Below, one piece after another: positions 1 to 12,461 of a stretch of 64,000 nucleotides of DNA (positions are counted from its first letter, which is position 1; each line of letters begins with the position of its first letter). Where the stretch lies: assembly GCA_947561585.1 (NCBI GenBank), contig CANNZV010001476.1, forward strand, positions 203,174 through 267,173. The letters run 5' to 3'. The DNA comes from Caprella mutica (Eukaryota > Arthropoda > Malacostraca > Amphipoda > Caprellidae). A program made the position numbers and the translations under genes. The notes under the pieces are model-generated. The model was not told the DNA's origin, did no database searches, and saw only the letters and a program-made list of their open reading frames with translations.

Positions 1-2440
1 GACCTTCTTTAAATAATTAAAAAAACAATTATCTTTATTTAGACAATGAACATTAAAAACAAAAGGTATGCTTCTCTGCTCTACGACCATGGCTCAAACC
101 ATCGCCAACGGTAGTGGCCTCCAACCGACTGTGAGGTGCCTATAGCAGGTCACAGAGTAACACAGTAAATAAAATTTATATTTACATTTTTTTTTATAAA
201 ATTAAATAAAAGTTAGATTTCATTCACTACAAGCATAAATATTTCAAATATTTTATGCAAAAGCGTTAATGTTATTACCCGAACTTCCTTAGGAAATTTA
301 GTTTAGTTTCCTCTTAGATATCTTTAGTATCATTGTCATAATTCTCTCCATGTTATCTCACAGTATCTACATTTTCACGATCCTGAACTGGTGGTTCATT
401 GGACGCGCTATCATTTCATGATTCTGAAGCATTGAAAGTTCCCTTGTTCACTCGCTAAATCTCAAAACCATCAACTTCTCTAAGACTGACAAAACTGATA
501 AAACAGTTAAAAGTGGTAAGAATGCTAAGACATAAGATACTAAGTAAAGTTGCAAGGCAGATCTTTTCATCATATGGTAGATTCGCATTCCGAAGTTCAT
601 TAGTTGCAGGCATCGAGGGAGACTAGGCTAATTTCCCAACATAGGAATATAGGAAGAAGCAGATAAATCTCCCAGGATCGTTGACAAACTTGAAAACAAC
701 CACGAGAATAGGTTTCCATCACTGGCGTTTTTAAACATCTTCTTGAAATTCTCGCTGATCTCTGAATGGATCTAGGGATACTTAATACAGTCACTATAGG
801 TAATTGGAATGCATCTTGAAAATATGGTGTTTCAATTTCTATATAAATGTTCTTCATCCTCCTATTCACAGGTGCCATCAATTTCTTCTGATACTGCTGG
901 ATAAAGGAGGATCTGAGAATCCTTATTTCCCTCTATTTCTCTATATCTTTGACTGAACTGTTGTACGATACCAGCTACAAGTATGTTCCTTCTAAGCTTG
1001 GGATAGATGAAACGACCTACACAGCCCAACGCATTTGTGAACCAGCTCAGAAATATAATTAATCTTTGACCAAATTTAGTTGGTGGACAAACGTCGAAGC
1101 ATAACCCTTATTCGATTGTTCGAATTATAAAATTGAGCTGACATGCAGGAATACCCGCAAAAGATTTAATCGGAAAACCATAGAATTGAAGAGCATTCCA
1201 CACACCAATGTGAAAGGCTCATAATTGTATGGTTTACCGATTAAATCTTTTTTCGGGGAATACTGGATGATGACACGATATAACAAATCGAGAAACTTTC
1301 AAGGATCATATACTTTGATGTTTGTCCACCAACTGAAATTGGTCAGAAATTAATTATACTTCTAAGTTGGTTCGCAAATGCGTGGGGTAGTGGCGGTCGT
1401 TCCATCTATCCCAGGCTTAGAAGGAACATACTTGTAGCTGGTGGCGTTCACCAGTTCAGTTAATGATAAAAGGAAATATAAATGAATAGGGATTTTCAGA
1501 TCTTCTTTTATCCAGCACAACCAGCAGAAATTGATGGCACATGTGAATAGGAAGATGAAAAACATTTTAAAAAAGAATTGAAAGACTAGAGTTTTCAAGA
1601 TGCATACCAATTACCTACAGTGACTATAGCAATTATCCCTAGATCCTTTCAGAGTTCAGCGAAACCTTCGAGAGGTTGTTTAAAAACACAAGTGATGGAA
1701 ACCTCTTCTTGTGGTAATCTTTCAAGTTCGTCAACAATCCTTGGAGATTTATAGCCTTCTTACTCGAGCCTATGTTGAGGAATTTAGCCTCGTCTTCCTC
1801 AATGCCAACTAATAACGAACTTCGGAATGCAAATCTCCCATATGATGAACAGATTCGCCCTGCAATTCTACTTAGTATCTTAAGCCCTACCAGTCCTACC
1901 ACTTCTACCTAATCTTCAAGTTCTGACAGTCTGAGATCGAGCGTGTGAACCTTGGAACTTTCAATATTTCAGAAGCAAGAAATGAGAGCGTGTCCGATCA
2001 ATCACCAGTTCAAGATCGTGAAAATATAGATACTGTGAGAGAACATGGAGAAAATTCTTACAATGATACTAATGACATCTGAGAGGAAACTTAACTAAGT
2101 TTACTTGGTATGTTCGGGTAAAAGTATTCACGTTTTTGCTAAAAATGTTTGAATGATTTTTTGATTGGAGTATTTTTTAAAGGCCCCTTGCCAGCAGAAG
2201 CAGACCTTCTTTAAATAATTAAAAAAACAATTATCTTTATTTAGACAATGAACATTAAAAACAAAAGGTATGCTTCTCTGCTCTACGACCATGGCTCCGA
2301 CCATCGCCAACGGTAGTGGCCTCCAACCGACTGTGAGGTGCCTATAGCAGGTCACAGAGTAACACAGTAAATAAAATTTATATTTACATTTTTTTTTATA
2401 AAATTAAATAAAAGTTAGATTTCATTCACTACAAGCATAA

Positions 2441-3390
2441 ATATTTCAAATATTTTATGCAAAAGCGTTAATGTTATTACCCGAACTTCCTAAGGAAATT
2501 TAGTTTAGTTTCCTCTTAGATATCTTTAGTATCATTGTCATAATTCTCTCCATATTATCTCACAGTATCTACATTTTCACGATCCTGAACTGGTGGTTCA
2601 TTGGACGCGCTATCATTTCATGATTCTGAAGCATTGAAAGTTCCCAGGTTCACTCGCTAAATCTCAAAACCATCAACTTCTCTAAGACTGACAAAACTGA
2701 TAAAACAGTTAAAAGTGGTAAGAATGCTAAGACATAAGATACTAAGTAAAGTTGCCAGGCGGATCTTTTCATCATATGGTAGATTCGCATTCCGAAGTTC
2801 ATAAGTTGCAGGCATCGAGGGAGACTAGGCTAATTTCCCAACATAGGAATATAGGAAGAAGCAGATAAATCTCCCAGGATCGTTGACAAACTTGAAAACA
2901 ACCACGAGAATAGGTTTCCATCACTGGCGTTTTTAAACATCTTCTTGAAATTCTCGCTGATCTCTGAATGGATCTTGGGATACTTAATACAGTCACTATA
3001 GGTAATTGGAATGCATCTTGAAAACATGGTGTTTCAATTTCTATATAAATGTTCTTCATCCTCCTATTCACAGGTGCCATCAATTTCTTCTGATACTGCT
3101 GGATAAAAGAGGATCTGAGAATCCTTATTTCCCTCTATTTCTCTATATCTTTGACTGAACTGTTGTACGATACCAGCTACAAGTATGTTCCTTCTAAGCT
3201 CGGGATAGATGGAACGACTTACACAGCCCAACGCATTTGTGAACCAGATCAGAAGTATAATTAATCTTTGACCAAATTTAGTTGGTGGACAAACGTCGAA
3301 GCATAACCCTTATTCGATTTTTCGAAATATAAAATTGAGCTGACATACAGGATTACCCGCAAAAGATTTAATCGGAAAACCATAGAATTG
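2441..3390 (-). pseudogene. Left-arm decayed coding sequence, unidentified
   Basis: Read on the minus strand from the loop outward, this arm translates with few stops into a protein-like sequence. Recognisable pieces are CFDVCPPTKFGQRLIILL, SRSIYPELRRNILVAGIVQQ, ILFYPAVSEEIDGTCE, FSRCIPITYSDCIKYPKIHS (in the 65-codon open stretch 2830-3027) and, further out, an acidic Asn/Ser-rich tail (GTFDASEARNDSV in sister units). Stops after GTCE and after IPMLGN, plus frame changes, break it. The same peptides recur on the plus strand in the right arm, so both arms descend from one coding segment. I do not recognise the protein family. An old captured gene fragment is my inference; an uncharacterised transposon ORF is an alternative. 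Confidence 0.55.
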
Positions 3391-3422
3391 AAGAGCATTC
3401 CACACACCAATGTGAAAGGTTC

Positions 3423-4385
3423 ATAATTGTATGGTTTACCGATTAAATCTTTTTGCGGGGAATACTGGATGATGAAACGATATAACAAATCGAGAAATCT
3501 TTCAAGGATCATATACTTTGATGTTTGTCCACCAACTGAAATTGGTCAGAAATTAATTATACTTCTAAGTTGGTTCGCAAATGCGTGGGGTAGTGGCGGT
3601 CGTTCCATCTATCCCAGGCTTAGAAGGAACATACTTGTAGCTGGTGGCGTTCACCAGTTCAGTTAATGATAAAAGGAAATATAAATGAATAGGGATTTTC
3701 AGATCTTCTTTTATCCAGCACAACCAGCAGAAATTGATGGCACATGTGAATAGGAAGATGAAAAACATTTTAAAAAAGAATTGAAAGACTAAAGTTTTCA
3801 AGATGCATACCAATTACCTACAGTGACTATAGCAATTATCCCTAGATCCGTTCAGAGTTCAGCGAAACCTTCGAGAGGTTGTTTAAAAACACAAGTGATG
3901 GAAAACTCTTCTTGTGGTAATCTTTCAAGTTCGTCAACAATCCTTGGAGATTTATAGCCTTCTTACTCGAGCCTATGTTGAGGAATTTAGCCTCGTCTCG
4001 TCTTCCTCAATGCCAACTGATAACGAACTTCGGAATGCAAATCTCCCATATGATGAACAGATTCGCCCTGCAATTCTACTTAGTATCTTAAGCCCTACCA
4101 GTCCTACCACTTCTACCTAATCTACCAGTTCTGACAGGCTTACAGATATTGATGGATCTGAGCTCGAGCGAGTGAACCTTGGAACTTTCAAATTTTCAGA
4201 AGCAAGAAATGAGAGCGTGTCCGATCAATCACCAGTTCAAGATCGTGAAAATATAGATACTGTGAGAAAACATGGAGAAAATTCTTACAATGATACTAAT
4301 GACATCTGAGAGGAAACTTAACTAAGTTTACTTGGTATGTTCGGGTAAAAGTATTCACGTTTTTGCTAAAAATGTTTGAATGATT
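3423..4385 (+). pseudogene. Right-arm decayed coding sequence, mirror copy of the left arm
   Basis: On the plus strand the arm reads outward from the loop: YGLPIKSFCGEYWM, YFDVCPPTEIGQKLIILLSW, RSIYPRLRRNILVAGGVHQF then stops, then FSRCIPITYSDYSNYP, and distally NELRNANLPYDEQIRPAI and ENIDTVRKHGENSYNDTNDI before a stop. These match the minus-strand peptides of the left arm in the same order, so the similarity exists at protein level on opposite strands. Three or more stops and a frame change rule out an intact gene. The short terminal peptide ending NDI and a stop looks like the original C-terminus. Identity unknown. Confidence 0.55.
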
Positions 4386-6655
4386 TTTTGATTGGAGTAT
4401 TTTTTAAAGGCCCCTTGCCAGCAGAAGCAGACCTTCTTTAAATAATTAAAAAAAAAATTATCTTTATTTAGACAATGAACATTAAAAACAAAAAGTATGC
4501 TTCTCTGCTCTACGACCATGGCTCCGACCATCGCCAATGGTAGTGGCCTCCAACCGACTGTGAGGTGCCTATAGCAGGTCACAGAGTAACACAGTAAATA
4601 AAATTTATATTTACATTTTTTTTTATAAAATTAAATAAAAGTCAGATTTCATTTACTACAAGCATAAATATTTCAAATATTTTATGCAAAAGCGTTGATG
4701 TTATTACCCGAACATGCTAAGGAAATTTAGTTTAGTTTCCTCTTAGATATCTTTAGTATCATTGTCATAATTCTCTCCATGTTATCTCACAGTATCTACA
4801 TTTTCACGATCCTGAACTGGTGGTTCATTGGACGCGCTATCATTTCATGATTCTGAAGCATTGAAAGTTCCCTTGTTCACTCGCTAAATCTCAAAACCAT
4901 CAACTTCTCTAAGACTGACAAAACTGATAAAACAGTTAAAAGTGGTAAGAATGCTAAGACATAAGATACTAAGTAAAGTTGCAAGGCAGATCTTTTCATC
5001 ATATGGTAGATTCGCATTCCGAAGTTCATTAGTTGCAGGCATCGAGGGAGACTAGGCTAATTTCCCAACATAGGAATATAGGAAGAAGCAGATAAATCTC
5101 CCAGGATCGTTGACAAACTTGAAAACAACCACGAGAATAGGTTTCCATCACTGGCGTTTTTAAACATCTTCTTGAAATTCTCGCTGATCTCTGAATGGAT
5201 CTAGGGATACTTAATACAGTCACTATAGGTAATTGGAATGCATCTTGAAAACATGGTGTTTCAATTTCTATATAAATGTTCTTCATCCTCCTATTCACAG
5301 GTGCCATCAATTTCTTCTGATACTGCTGGATAAAGGAGGATCTGAGAATCCTTATTTCCCTCTATTTCTCTATATCTTTGACTGAACTGTTGTACGATAC
5401 CAGCTACAAGTATGTTCCTTCTAAGCTTGGGATAGATGGAACGACCTACACAGCCCAACGCATTTGTGAACCAGCTCAGAAATATAATTAATCTTTGACC
5501 AAATTTAGTTGGTGGACAAACGTCGAAGCATAACCCTTATTCGATTGTTCGAATTATAAAATTGAGCTGACATGCAGGAATACCCGCAAAAGATTTAATC
5601 GGAAAACCATAGAATTGAAGAGCATTCCACACACCAATGTGAAAGGCTCATAATTGTATGGTTTACCGATTAAATCTTTTTTCGGGGAATACTGGATGAT
5701 GACACGATATAACAAATCGAGAAACTTTCAAGGATCATATACTTTGATGTTTGTCCACCAACTGAAATTGGTCAGAAATTAATTATACTTCTAAGTTGGT
5801 TCGCAAATGCGTGGGGTAGTGGCGGTCGTTCCATCTATCCCAGGCTTAGAAGGAACATACTTGTAGCTGGTGGCGTTCACCAGTTCAGTTAATGATAAAA
5901 GGAAATATAAATGAATAGGGATTTTCAGATCTTCTTTTATCCAGCACAACCAGCAGAAATTGATGGCACATGTGAATAGGAAGATGAAAAACATTTTAAA
6001 AAAGAATTGAAAGACTAAAGTTTTCAAGATGCATACCAATTACCTACAATGACTATAGCAATTATCCCTAGATCCGTTCAGAGTTCAGCGAAACCTTCGA
6101 GAGGTTGTTTAAAAACACAAGTGATGGAAAACTCTTCTTGTGGTAATCTTTCAAGTTCGTCAACAATCCTTGGAGATTTATAGCCTTCTTACTCGAGCCT
6201 ATGTTGAGGAATTTAGCCTCGTCTCGTCTTCCTCAATGCCAACTGATAACGAACTTCGGAATGCAAATCTCCCATATGATGAACAGATTCGCCCTGCAAT
6301 TCTACTTAGTATCTTAAGCCCTACCAGTCCTACCACTTCTACCTAATCTACCAGTTCTGACAGGCTTACAGATATTGATGGATCTGAGCTCGAGCGAGTG
6401 AACCTTGGAACTTTCAAATTTTCAGAAGCAAGAAATGAGAGCGTGTCCGATCAATCACCAGTTCAAGATCGTGAAAATATAGATACTGTGAGAAAACATG
6501 GAGAAAATTCTTACAATGATACTAATGACATCTGAGAGGAAACTTAACTAAGTATACTTGGTATGTTCGGGTAATAGTATTCACGTTTTTGCTAAAAATG
6601 TTTGAATAATTTTTTGATTGGAGTATTTTTTAAAGGCCCCCTGCCAGCAGAAGCA

Positions 6656-8880
6656 GACCTTCTTTAAATAATTAAAAAAACAATTATCTTTATTTAGACA
6701 ATGAACATTAAAAACAAAAGGTATGCTTCTCTGCTCTACGACCATGGCTCCGACCATCGCCAACGGTAGTGGCCTCCAACCGACTGTGAGGTGCCTATAG
6801 CAGGTCACAGAGTAACACAGTATATAAAATTTAAATTTATATTTTTTTTATAAAATAAAATAAAAGTTAGATTTCATTTACTACAAGCATGAATAATTCA
6901 AATATTTTAAGCAAAAGCGTTAATGTTATTACTCGAACATACTAAGAAAATTTAGTTTAGTTTCCTCTTAGATATCATTAGTTTCATTGTCAGAAATCTC
7001 TCCATGCTATCTCACAGTATCTATATTTTCACGATTTTGAACTGATGGTTCATCGGACACGCTATCATTTCTTGCTTCTGAAGCATCGAAAGTTCCCAGG
7101 TTCACTCACTTGATCTCAAAACCATCAACTTCTCTAAGACTGACAAAACTGATAAAACAGTTAAAAGTGGTAAGACTGCTAAGACATAAGATACTAAGTA
7201 AAGTTGCAAGGCGGATCTTTTCATCATATGGTAGATTCACATTCCGAAGTTCATTAGTTGTAGGCATCGAGGGAGACTAGACTAATTTCCCAACATAGGA
7301 ATATAGGAAGAAGCAGATAAATCTCTCAGGATCGTTGACAAACTTGAAAACAACCACAAGAATAGGTTTCCATCACTTGTATTTTTAAACAAATTCTTGA
7401 AAGTCTCGCTGATCTCTGAATGGATCTAGGGATACTTAATACAGTCACTATAGGTAATTGGAATGCATCTTGAAAACATGGTGTTTCAATTTCTATATAA
7501 AATGTTCTTCATCCTCCTATTCACAGGTGCCATCAATTTCTTCTGATACTGCTGGATAAAATAGGATCTGAGAATCCTTATTTACCTCTATTCTATTTCT
7601 CTATATCTTTGACTGAACTGTTGTACGATACCAGCTACAAGTGTTCCTTCTAAGCCTGGGATAGTTGGAACGACCTACACAGACCAACGCATTTGCGAAC
7701 CAGCTCAGAAGTATAAATAATCTCTGACCAAATTTAGTTGGTGGACAAACATCGAAGCATAACCCTTATTCGATTTTTCGAAATAAAAAATCGAGCTGAC
7801 ATACAGGATTACACGCAAAAGATTTAATCGGAAAACCATAAAATTGAAGAGCATTCCACACACCAATGTGAAAGGCTCATAATTGTATGGTTTACCGATT
7901 AAATCTTTTTGCGGGGAATACTGGATGATGACACGATATAACAAATCGAGAAATCTTTCAAGGATCATATACTTCGATGTTTGTCCACCAACTGAAATTG
8001 GTCAGAAATTAATTATACTTCTAAGTTGGTTCGCAAATGCGTGGGGTAGTGGCGGTCGTTCCATCTATCCCAGGCTTAGAAGGAACATACATGTAGCTGG
8101 TGGCGTTCACCAGTTCAGTTAATGATAAAAGGAAATATAAATGAATAGGGATTTTCAGATCTTCTTTTATCCAGCACAACCAGCAGAAATTGATGGCACA
8201 TGTGAATAGCAAGATGAAAAACATTTTAAAAAAGAATTGGAAGACTAGAGTTTTCAAGATGCATACCAATTACCTACAGTGACTATAGCAATTATCCCTA
8301 GATCCGTTCAGAGTTCAGCGAAACGTTCGAGAGTTTGTTTAAAAATACAAGTGATGGAAACCTCTTCTTGTGGTAATCTTTCAAGTTCGTCAACAATCCT
8401 TGGAGATTTATAGCCTTCTTACTCGAGCTTATGTTGAGGAATTTAGCCTCGTCTTCCTCAATGCCAACTGATAACAAACTTCGGAATTCAGATCTCCCAT
8501 ATGATGAACAGATTCGCCCTGCAATTCTACTTAGTATCTTAAGCCCTACCAGTCCTACCACTTCTACCTAATCTACCAGTTCTGACAGGCTTACAGATAT
8601 TGATGGATCTGAGCTCGAGCGAGTGAACCTTGGAACTTTCAATATTTCAGAAGCAAGAAGTGAGAGCGTGTCCGAACAATCACCAGTTCAAGATCGTGAA
8701 AATATAGATACTGTGAGAAAACATGGAGAAAATTCTTACAATGATACTAATGACATCTGTGAGGGAACTTAACTAAGTTTACTTGGTATGTTCGGGTAAT
8801 AATATTCACGTTTTTGCTAAAAATGTTTGAATGATTTTTTGATTGGAGTATTTTTTAAAGGCCCCCTGCCAGCAGAAGCA
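6656..8880. repeat. Last full unit of array 1, sister of 44352-45974
   Basis: This 2225-bp unit carries markers shared only with the penultimate unit of array 2: GAGACTAGACTAATTT (near 7270 and 44970), ACTCGAACATACTAAGAAAA (near 6933 and 44626) and GGAATTCAGATCTCCC (near 8482 and 45586). The sister lacks its central ~600 bp, whereas this copy is complete and keeps its loop and both inner arms. It therefore gives the ancestral state of the deleted unit. Confidence 0.8.
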
Positions 8881-9279
8881 GACGTTCTTTAAATAATTAA
8901 AAAAACAATTATCTTTATTCAGACAATGAATATTAAAAACAAAAGATATGCTTCTCTGCTCTACGACCATGGCTCCAACCATCGCCAATGGTAGTGGCCT
9001 CCAACCGACTGTGAGGTGCCTATAGCAGGTCACAGAGTAACACAGTAAATAAAATTTATATTTATATTTTTTTTATAAAATTAAATAAAAGTTAGATTTC
9101 ATTTACTACAAGCATAAATAATTAAATATTTTAAGCAAAAGCGTTAATGTTATTACCCGAACATGCTAAGGAAATTTAGTTTAGTTTCCTCTTAGATATC
9201 TTTAGTATCATTGTCATAATTCTCTCCATGTTATCTCACAGTATCTACATTTTCACGATCTTGAACTGGTGTTTTATTG
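8881..9279. repeat. Terminal partial unit of array 1
   Basis: The unit starts with GACGTTCTTT, a variant shared only with the last partial unit of array 2 (45975). It runs through the linker into the outer left arm and stops after GAACTGGTG, at the same base position as in array 2. The two array ends are therefore copies of each other and did not form independently. Confidence 0.85.
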
Positions 9280-9282
9280 GTT

Positions 9283-9400
9283 AGAAAACGTTAGAAATAA
9301 TCGTAATATTCTAAACGTTAGAAATAATATAAATATTCCAAACGTCAAATATAATCTATTATTCCAAACGTTCAAAATTATATAAATATTCCTCACTAAT
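9283..9400. repeat. Degenerate ~30-bp tandem repeat at the array/flank junction
   Basis: Diverged repeats of the type AACGTTAGAAATAATATAAA followed by TATTCC abut the end of array 1. The matching place in copy 2 (46376-46460) has fewer repeats. From 9401 to 10021 I see nothing beyond AT-rich unique sequence, with no convincing gene. Confidence 0.6.
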
Positions 9401-10021
9401 CTAAAATATTCCTTTCTTTAAAAATTAAACTAAATTTTCCTAACGTTGAAAGTTAATTTAATATTGATATCTTTGAAACTTTCCTTGCAATTTTCTAGTT
9501 CTGGGTCTTGTCAAGTAATTAACAGAGTACAAACTATCGTAACAAAGGTTTTCAGTGTTTTCGACTTATATAGGGAGTGGGAGGGGCTTCAATTCGTGTT
9601 ATCTGCCAGTCCAATCTTAAGTCTATTGTTCAGAAAAAATGTCCTTTGTATTAAATATTAAGCTGTACCCACGGTTTGACACAATAATTTGAACTAGGCC
9701 TAAGAGTAAATGTTTTACCTGATTTATAGTAATTCCTGTTACGTGTATAAGAAGATTTACACTAATGTTTATAACAAAAATTTGACTCACTGACCTTATT
9801 AAATAAATGGACGGTTCAACATCATTTTCTGATACGTTAAAAAATATATAATGATAATTATTTAATATCAAACTTAATAGGCAACCATGATACCAACAGG
9901 TATATGAATCAAAGTTTCAATTTAATTCATGACATGTACCGAGTGAATTTTTTTCTTTTAATCTCAATTAAAGAAAATGAAATATTTAAGAAGTTACAAT
10001 TTTATAAAAACGTAAGTCATA

Positions 10022-10055
10022 CCCCGCTCTTATTATCATTTGTAATAAGACGGGG
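10022..10055. other. Short hairpin
   Basis: CCCCGCTCTTATTA faces TAATAAGACGGGG across a short loop, differing by a single extra base. It is conserved unchanged at 47086-47119. It could be the centre of an old foldback element or an RNA stem; no gene lies next to it. Confidence 0.5.
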
Positions 10056-10488
10056 CATAATAAAAACGTATCCTTCCTGTACATCTTAAAACTCAATATA
10101 TGCAACTCTTTTTAAAATATTTTATTATAATTTCCAAGTAACAAGATTTTTTTTAGAGTTACTTAATAACAAATTTATTTTTGGTAAATATTTTTTTCTC
10201 GTCATCGAAAATATTTTTATATAATACATTGAAATTTTTTTCGTGATACCTAGTACTTCTAGCTGACCAGACTACATACAGATTTGTTAATCCTTTTCTG
10301 TTGTTTGTGGTTGACAAAGAATATTACATCCCATTACCAGTAACCAGGATGTTATGGACAGGCTGTAGCAAAGTGAACAGGTTTTCCCGAGGATTAATTA
10401 AATTACATAATCCACATACCTGATACCAAAACTTCGTAGTTGTTCCATGTGAGCTACGACAGATTTAAATACCTTATATACCCTATAA

Positions 10489-10685
10489 GTAATAGTAACT
10501 ATTACCAACACCTTACAGGTAACAGTAACTATTACCAACACCTTACAGGTAATAGTTACTATTACCAACACCTTACAAGTAATAGTAACTATTACCAACA
10601 CCTTACAGGTAATAGTAACTATTACCAACACCTTACAAGTAACAGTAACTATTACCAACACCTTACAAGTAATAGTAACTATTAC
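10489..10685. repeat. 30-bp palindromic minisatellite, short allele (6 copies + 17 bp)
   Basis: Exact 30-bp periodicity starts at 10489. Each monomer is a 17-bp palindrome, GTAATAGT-A-ACTATTAC (or GTAACAGT), followed by the spacer CAACACCTTACAA/G. The last copy stops after the palindrome. Because 30 is divisible by three, several reading frames stay open and give a 10-residue periodic peptide (SNSNYYQHLT). I treat this as an artefact. Copy 2 at 47553 has about 11 more monomers. Confidence 0.95.
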
Positions 10686-10709
10686 AATATTTATGTTACT
10701 TGTGTGCGT

Positions 10710-10862
10710 GATTCTGTTTCAGCATAACGATAAAATATGTATTGAAATACATTGTGTGAAAATACACCACGTGTTGATATACCCCACGTCTTGTTAAAAC
10801 CACGTGGTGTATATCAAGACAATATATTTCGTTATATTTAAGCGTTACTCTGAAACAGAATC
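10710..10862. mobile_element. 153-bp foldback/MITE-like element
   Basis: It begins GATTCTGTTTCAG and ends CTGAAACAGAATC, with inverted matches continuing inward (TAACG, TATATTTCG). The centre is a strong hairpin: TTGATATACCCCACGT faces ACGTGGTGTATATCAA around GTTAA-type loop sequence, with extra CACGTG boxes. It sits 24 bp from the minisatellite. No coding sequence. The class is unknown; the nearly full palindrome suits a MITE or a hairpin RNA source. Confidence 0.65.
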
Positions 10863-11221
10863 CATCAAACTTTGGTAAACACGAGTAACGTAACTATCAA
10901 TTTTGTTTATTAACAAAACCAAACTGTAACGTTTTGTGACAGAAATATGCAACGTAATATGAAATAGCACTAGAAGTAAACATTTCAATAACTTATTGCT
11001 AAATAACGGTTGAATTTTTCACTTTATTTCATAAAACATCCTGCCTAAATTCCATCATTTATATACAGATTTTTTTTAATTATGAAAACTTTTATTATTT
11101 AGACTGAATTAAATTTTAAATAATAGTGATAATTTAATATATTTATGTAACTTTATTATTAAACAAAATTGAAATTTAATTTTATAATTAACATAAAATT
11201 CTAATTTTAAATGAATGTTAA

Positions 11222-11970
11222 GGGGAGTGTCTCACTTTTTTACTTTTTTTCTTTTGAAGAGTGAGATGCTTGATTTTCTCAGACTTGATTATACTATAAA
11301 AATGGACAATTTTTTACTTAAGACATTTTTTTGGGGTCTTACTTAAGACCCTCGAAAAAAACAAAAAAAATTAGACTTTTTGAAATCCCTACATTTCTGT
11401 CATTTTTTGACCTACAGACATCTAGTTTGTTTCATTTTGTTCAGAATTTTGAACTTTACAATATCATTTTCCGTTCCATCGAATTCGCATTTCCAACAAG
11501 AAAATATCAATAAAAGTTGAAAAAATTATTACTTTTTAAATATGGTTAAATTTCCCAACACACTTTTTTACAAGTTGCGAAATTACATATCAACTGACTG
11601 TACTTTTGTAGACAACTAAATTCTGAATGAAAAGGAAAAAAAAACATGTCTCTAAGTCAAAAATTGATGATGGAGTAGGCTTTAGAAGTTGAAAGATGAA
11701 AATTGTTCAGAACGGCCAATTTTCGATTTGTTTAAATTTTTTTAAAGGCAGTACTATATTGATTGCGTCAAAATTACTAGAAAAAAAAAACAAATACTAC
11801 TTCATAATACACTTGTTTTTTGATTCCCCAAGCTCCTCCCGGGACTCCTCTTGAAGACAACTTTCATACCTAATATTTTTACACATGATTTGGGAAATTA
11901 TAAGGAGTCTTTTTAAGCAAAAAAAAAAAATATTTTGAAAATTATCTCAAATTTCGGTGAGACACTCTCC
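11222..11970. mobile_element. 749-bp TIR element flanked by TTAA
   Basis: The 5' end TTAA-GGGGAGTGTCTCAC mirrors the 3' end GTGAGACACTCTCC-TTAA with one mismatch in 14 bp. TTAA on both sides fits a piggyBac-type target duplication, but PIF/Harbinger (TWA target) would also fit, because TTAA contains TTA and TAA. The interior is AT-rich and non-coding. The element occurs at the same place in duplication copy 2 (48618-49360), so it inserted before the duplication. Confidence 0.65.
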
Positions 11971-12461
11971 TTAAGATTCAATATCTCACCTAAAAATTAT
12001 TGTATATTTTGCACGGTAACGTTACAGTTACCAGCTCTATATAACAATATTTTATTTGGTTGCCACTCTGGGAAATACCTTTGCCTAACAGATGAATTTT
12101 ACCAGACTGCAAGAACTGCTGAAGTGTTCTCCAAGAAACCTTTCATTTTGGTTTCTGTTCTTAGTAAAATGCATGTAAATATAGGAGGAAATTAAGGATT
12201 GTTCGCACAGAAAATGTTAAAAAAAAGTTCCATATTCTGCAGACTGGGAATTTTATAGGCTAAATGATGCCTATTATGCAGTTTCCATTAATTCATTACT
12301 GTATCTTAAGATTTGCTAAACTCCAACAGAGTAATTAATTCATCAGAAAAGACTACTTTTTCCTGAGTGGTTTGTTTGCAGCATTTCTGTTGTTCAAACT
12401 AACCAGTTTGGACAATATACCTAAATAATATAAAAAAAATGCTTATTACTACGGTACTCAC

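Larger units (their letters stand above)
2203..4429. repeat. Complete array-1 unit: linker, left arm, loop, right arm
   Basis: Anatomy of one unit. The linker runs from about 4386 of one unit through the first ~240 bp of the next and contains a GC-richer core around 2280-2360. The left arm is about 2441-3390, the loop 3391-3422 and the right arm about 3423-4385. The right arm is the reverse complement of the left: at the loop, CATAGAATTG (3381-3390) faces ATAATTGTATGG (from 3424), and CCGATTAAATCTTTT pairs with AAAAGATTTAATCGG. At the outer ends, GAGGAAACTTAACTAAGTTT on the right faces the complement of GAAATTTAGTTTAGTTTCC on the left. Similarity continues over the whole ~0.95 kb with many substitutions and small gaps, so the palindrome is old and imperfect. 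Confidence 0.9.
1..9279. repeat. Array 1 of the ~2.2 kb inverted-repeat macrosatellite
   Basis: Four whole units and a partial one run head to tail. Taking the conserved GACCTTCTTT (GACGTTCTTT in the last) as the unit start, units begin at 1, 2203, 4430, 6656 and 8881, giving periods of 2202, 2227, 2226 and 2225 bp. The window opens inside the array, so its left end is not seen. The right end is abrupt, inside the left arm of the fifth unit, where sequence switches to the flank shared with array 2. Units differ by scattered substitutions and small indels. I recognise no known satellite or transposon family. Confidence 0.95.

Noticed and set aside
2128..2355. 75-codon minus frame across the linker, open in many units
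   Set aside because: It is broken by indels in several units (types B, C and D), and conservation follows overall unit similarity. It has no motif I recognise.
2280..2360. GC-richer linker core considered as a tRNA or a tRNA-derived element
   Set aside because: I could not fold a cloverleaf or find A and B box sequences in the right order.
3261..3512. Minus frame across the loop (60-87 codons), present in many units
   Set aside because: It is the antisense of the outward-reading arm remnants and crosses the palindrome centre, so it is a shadow frame.
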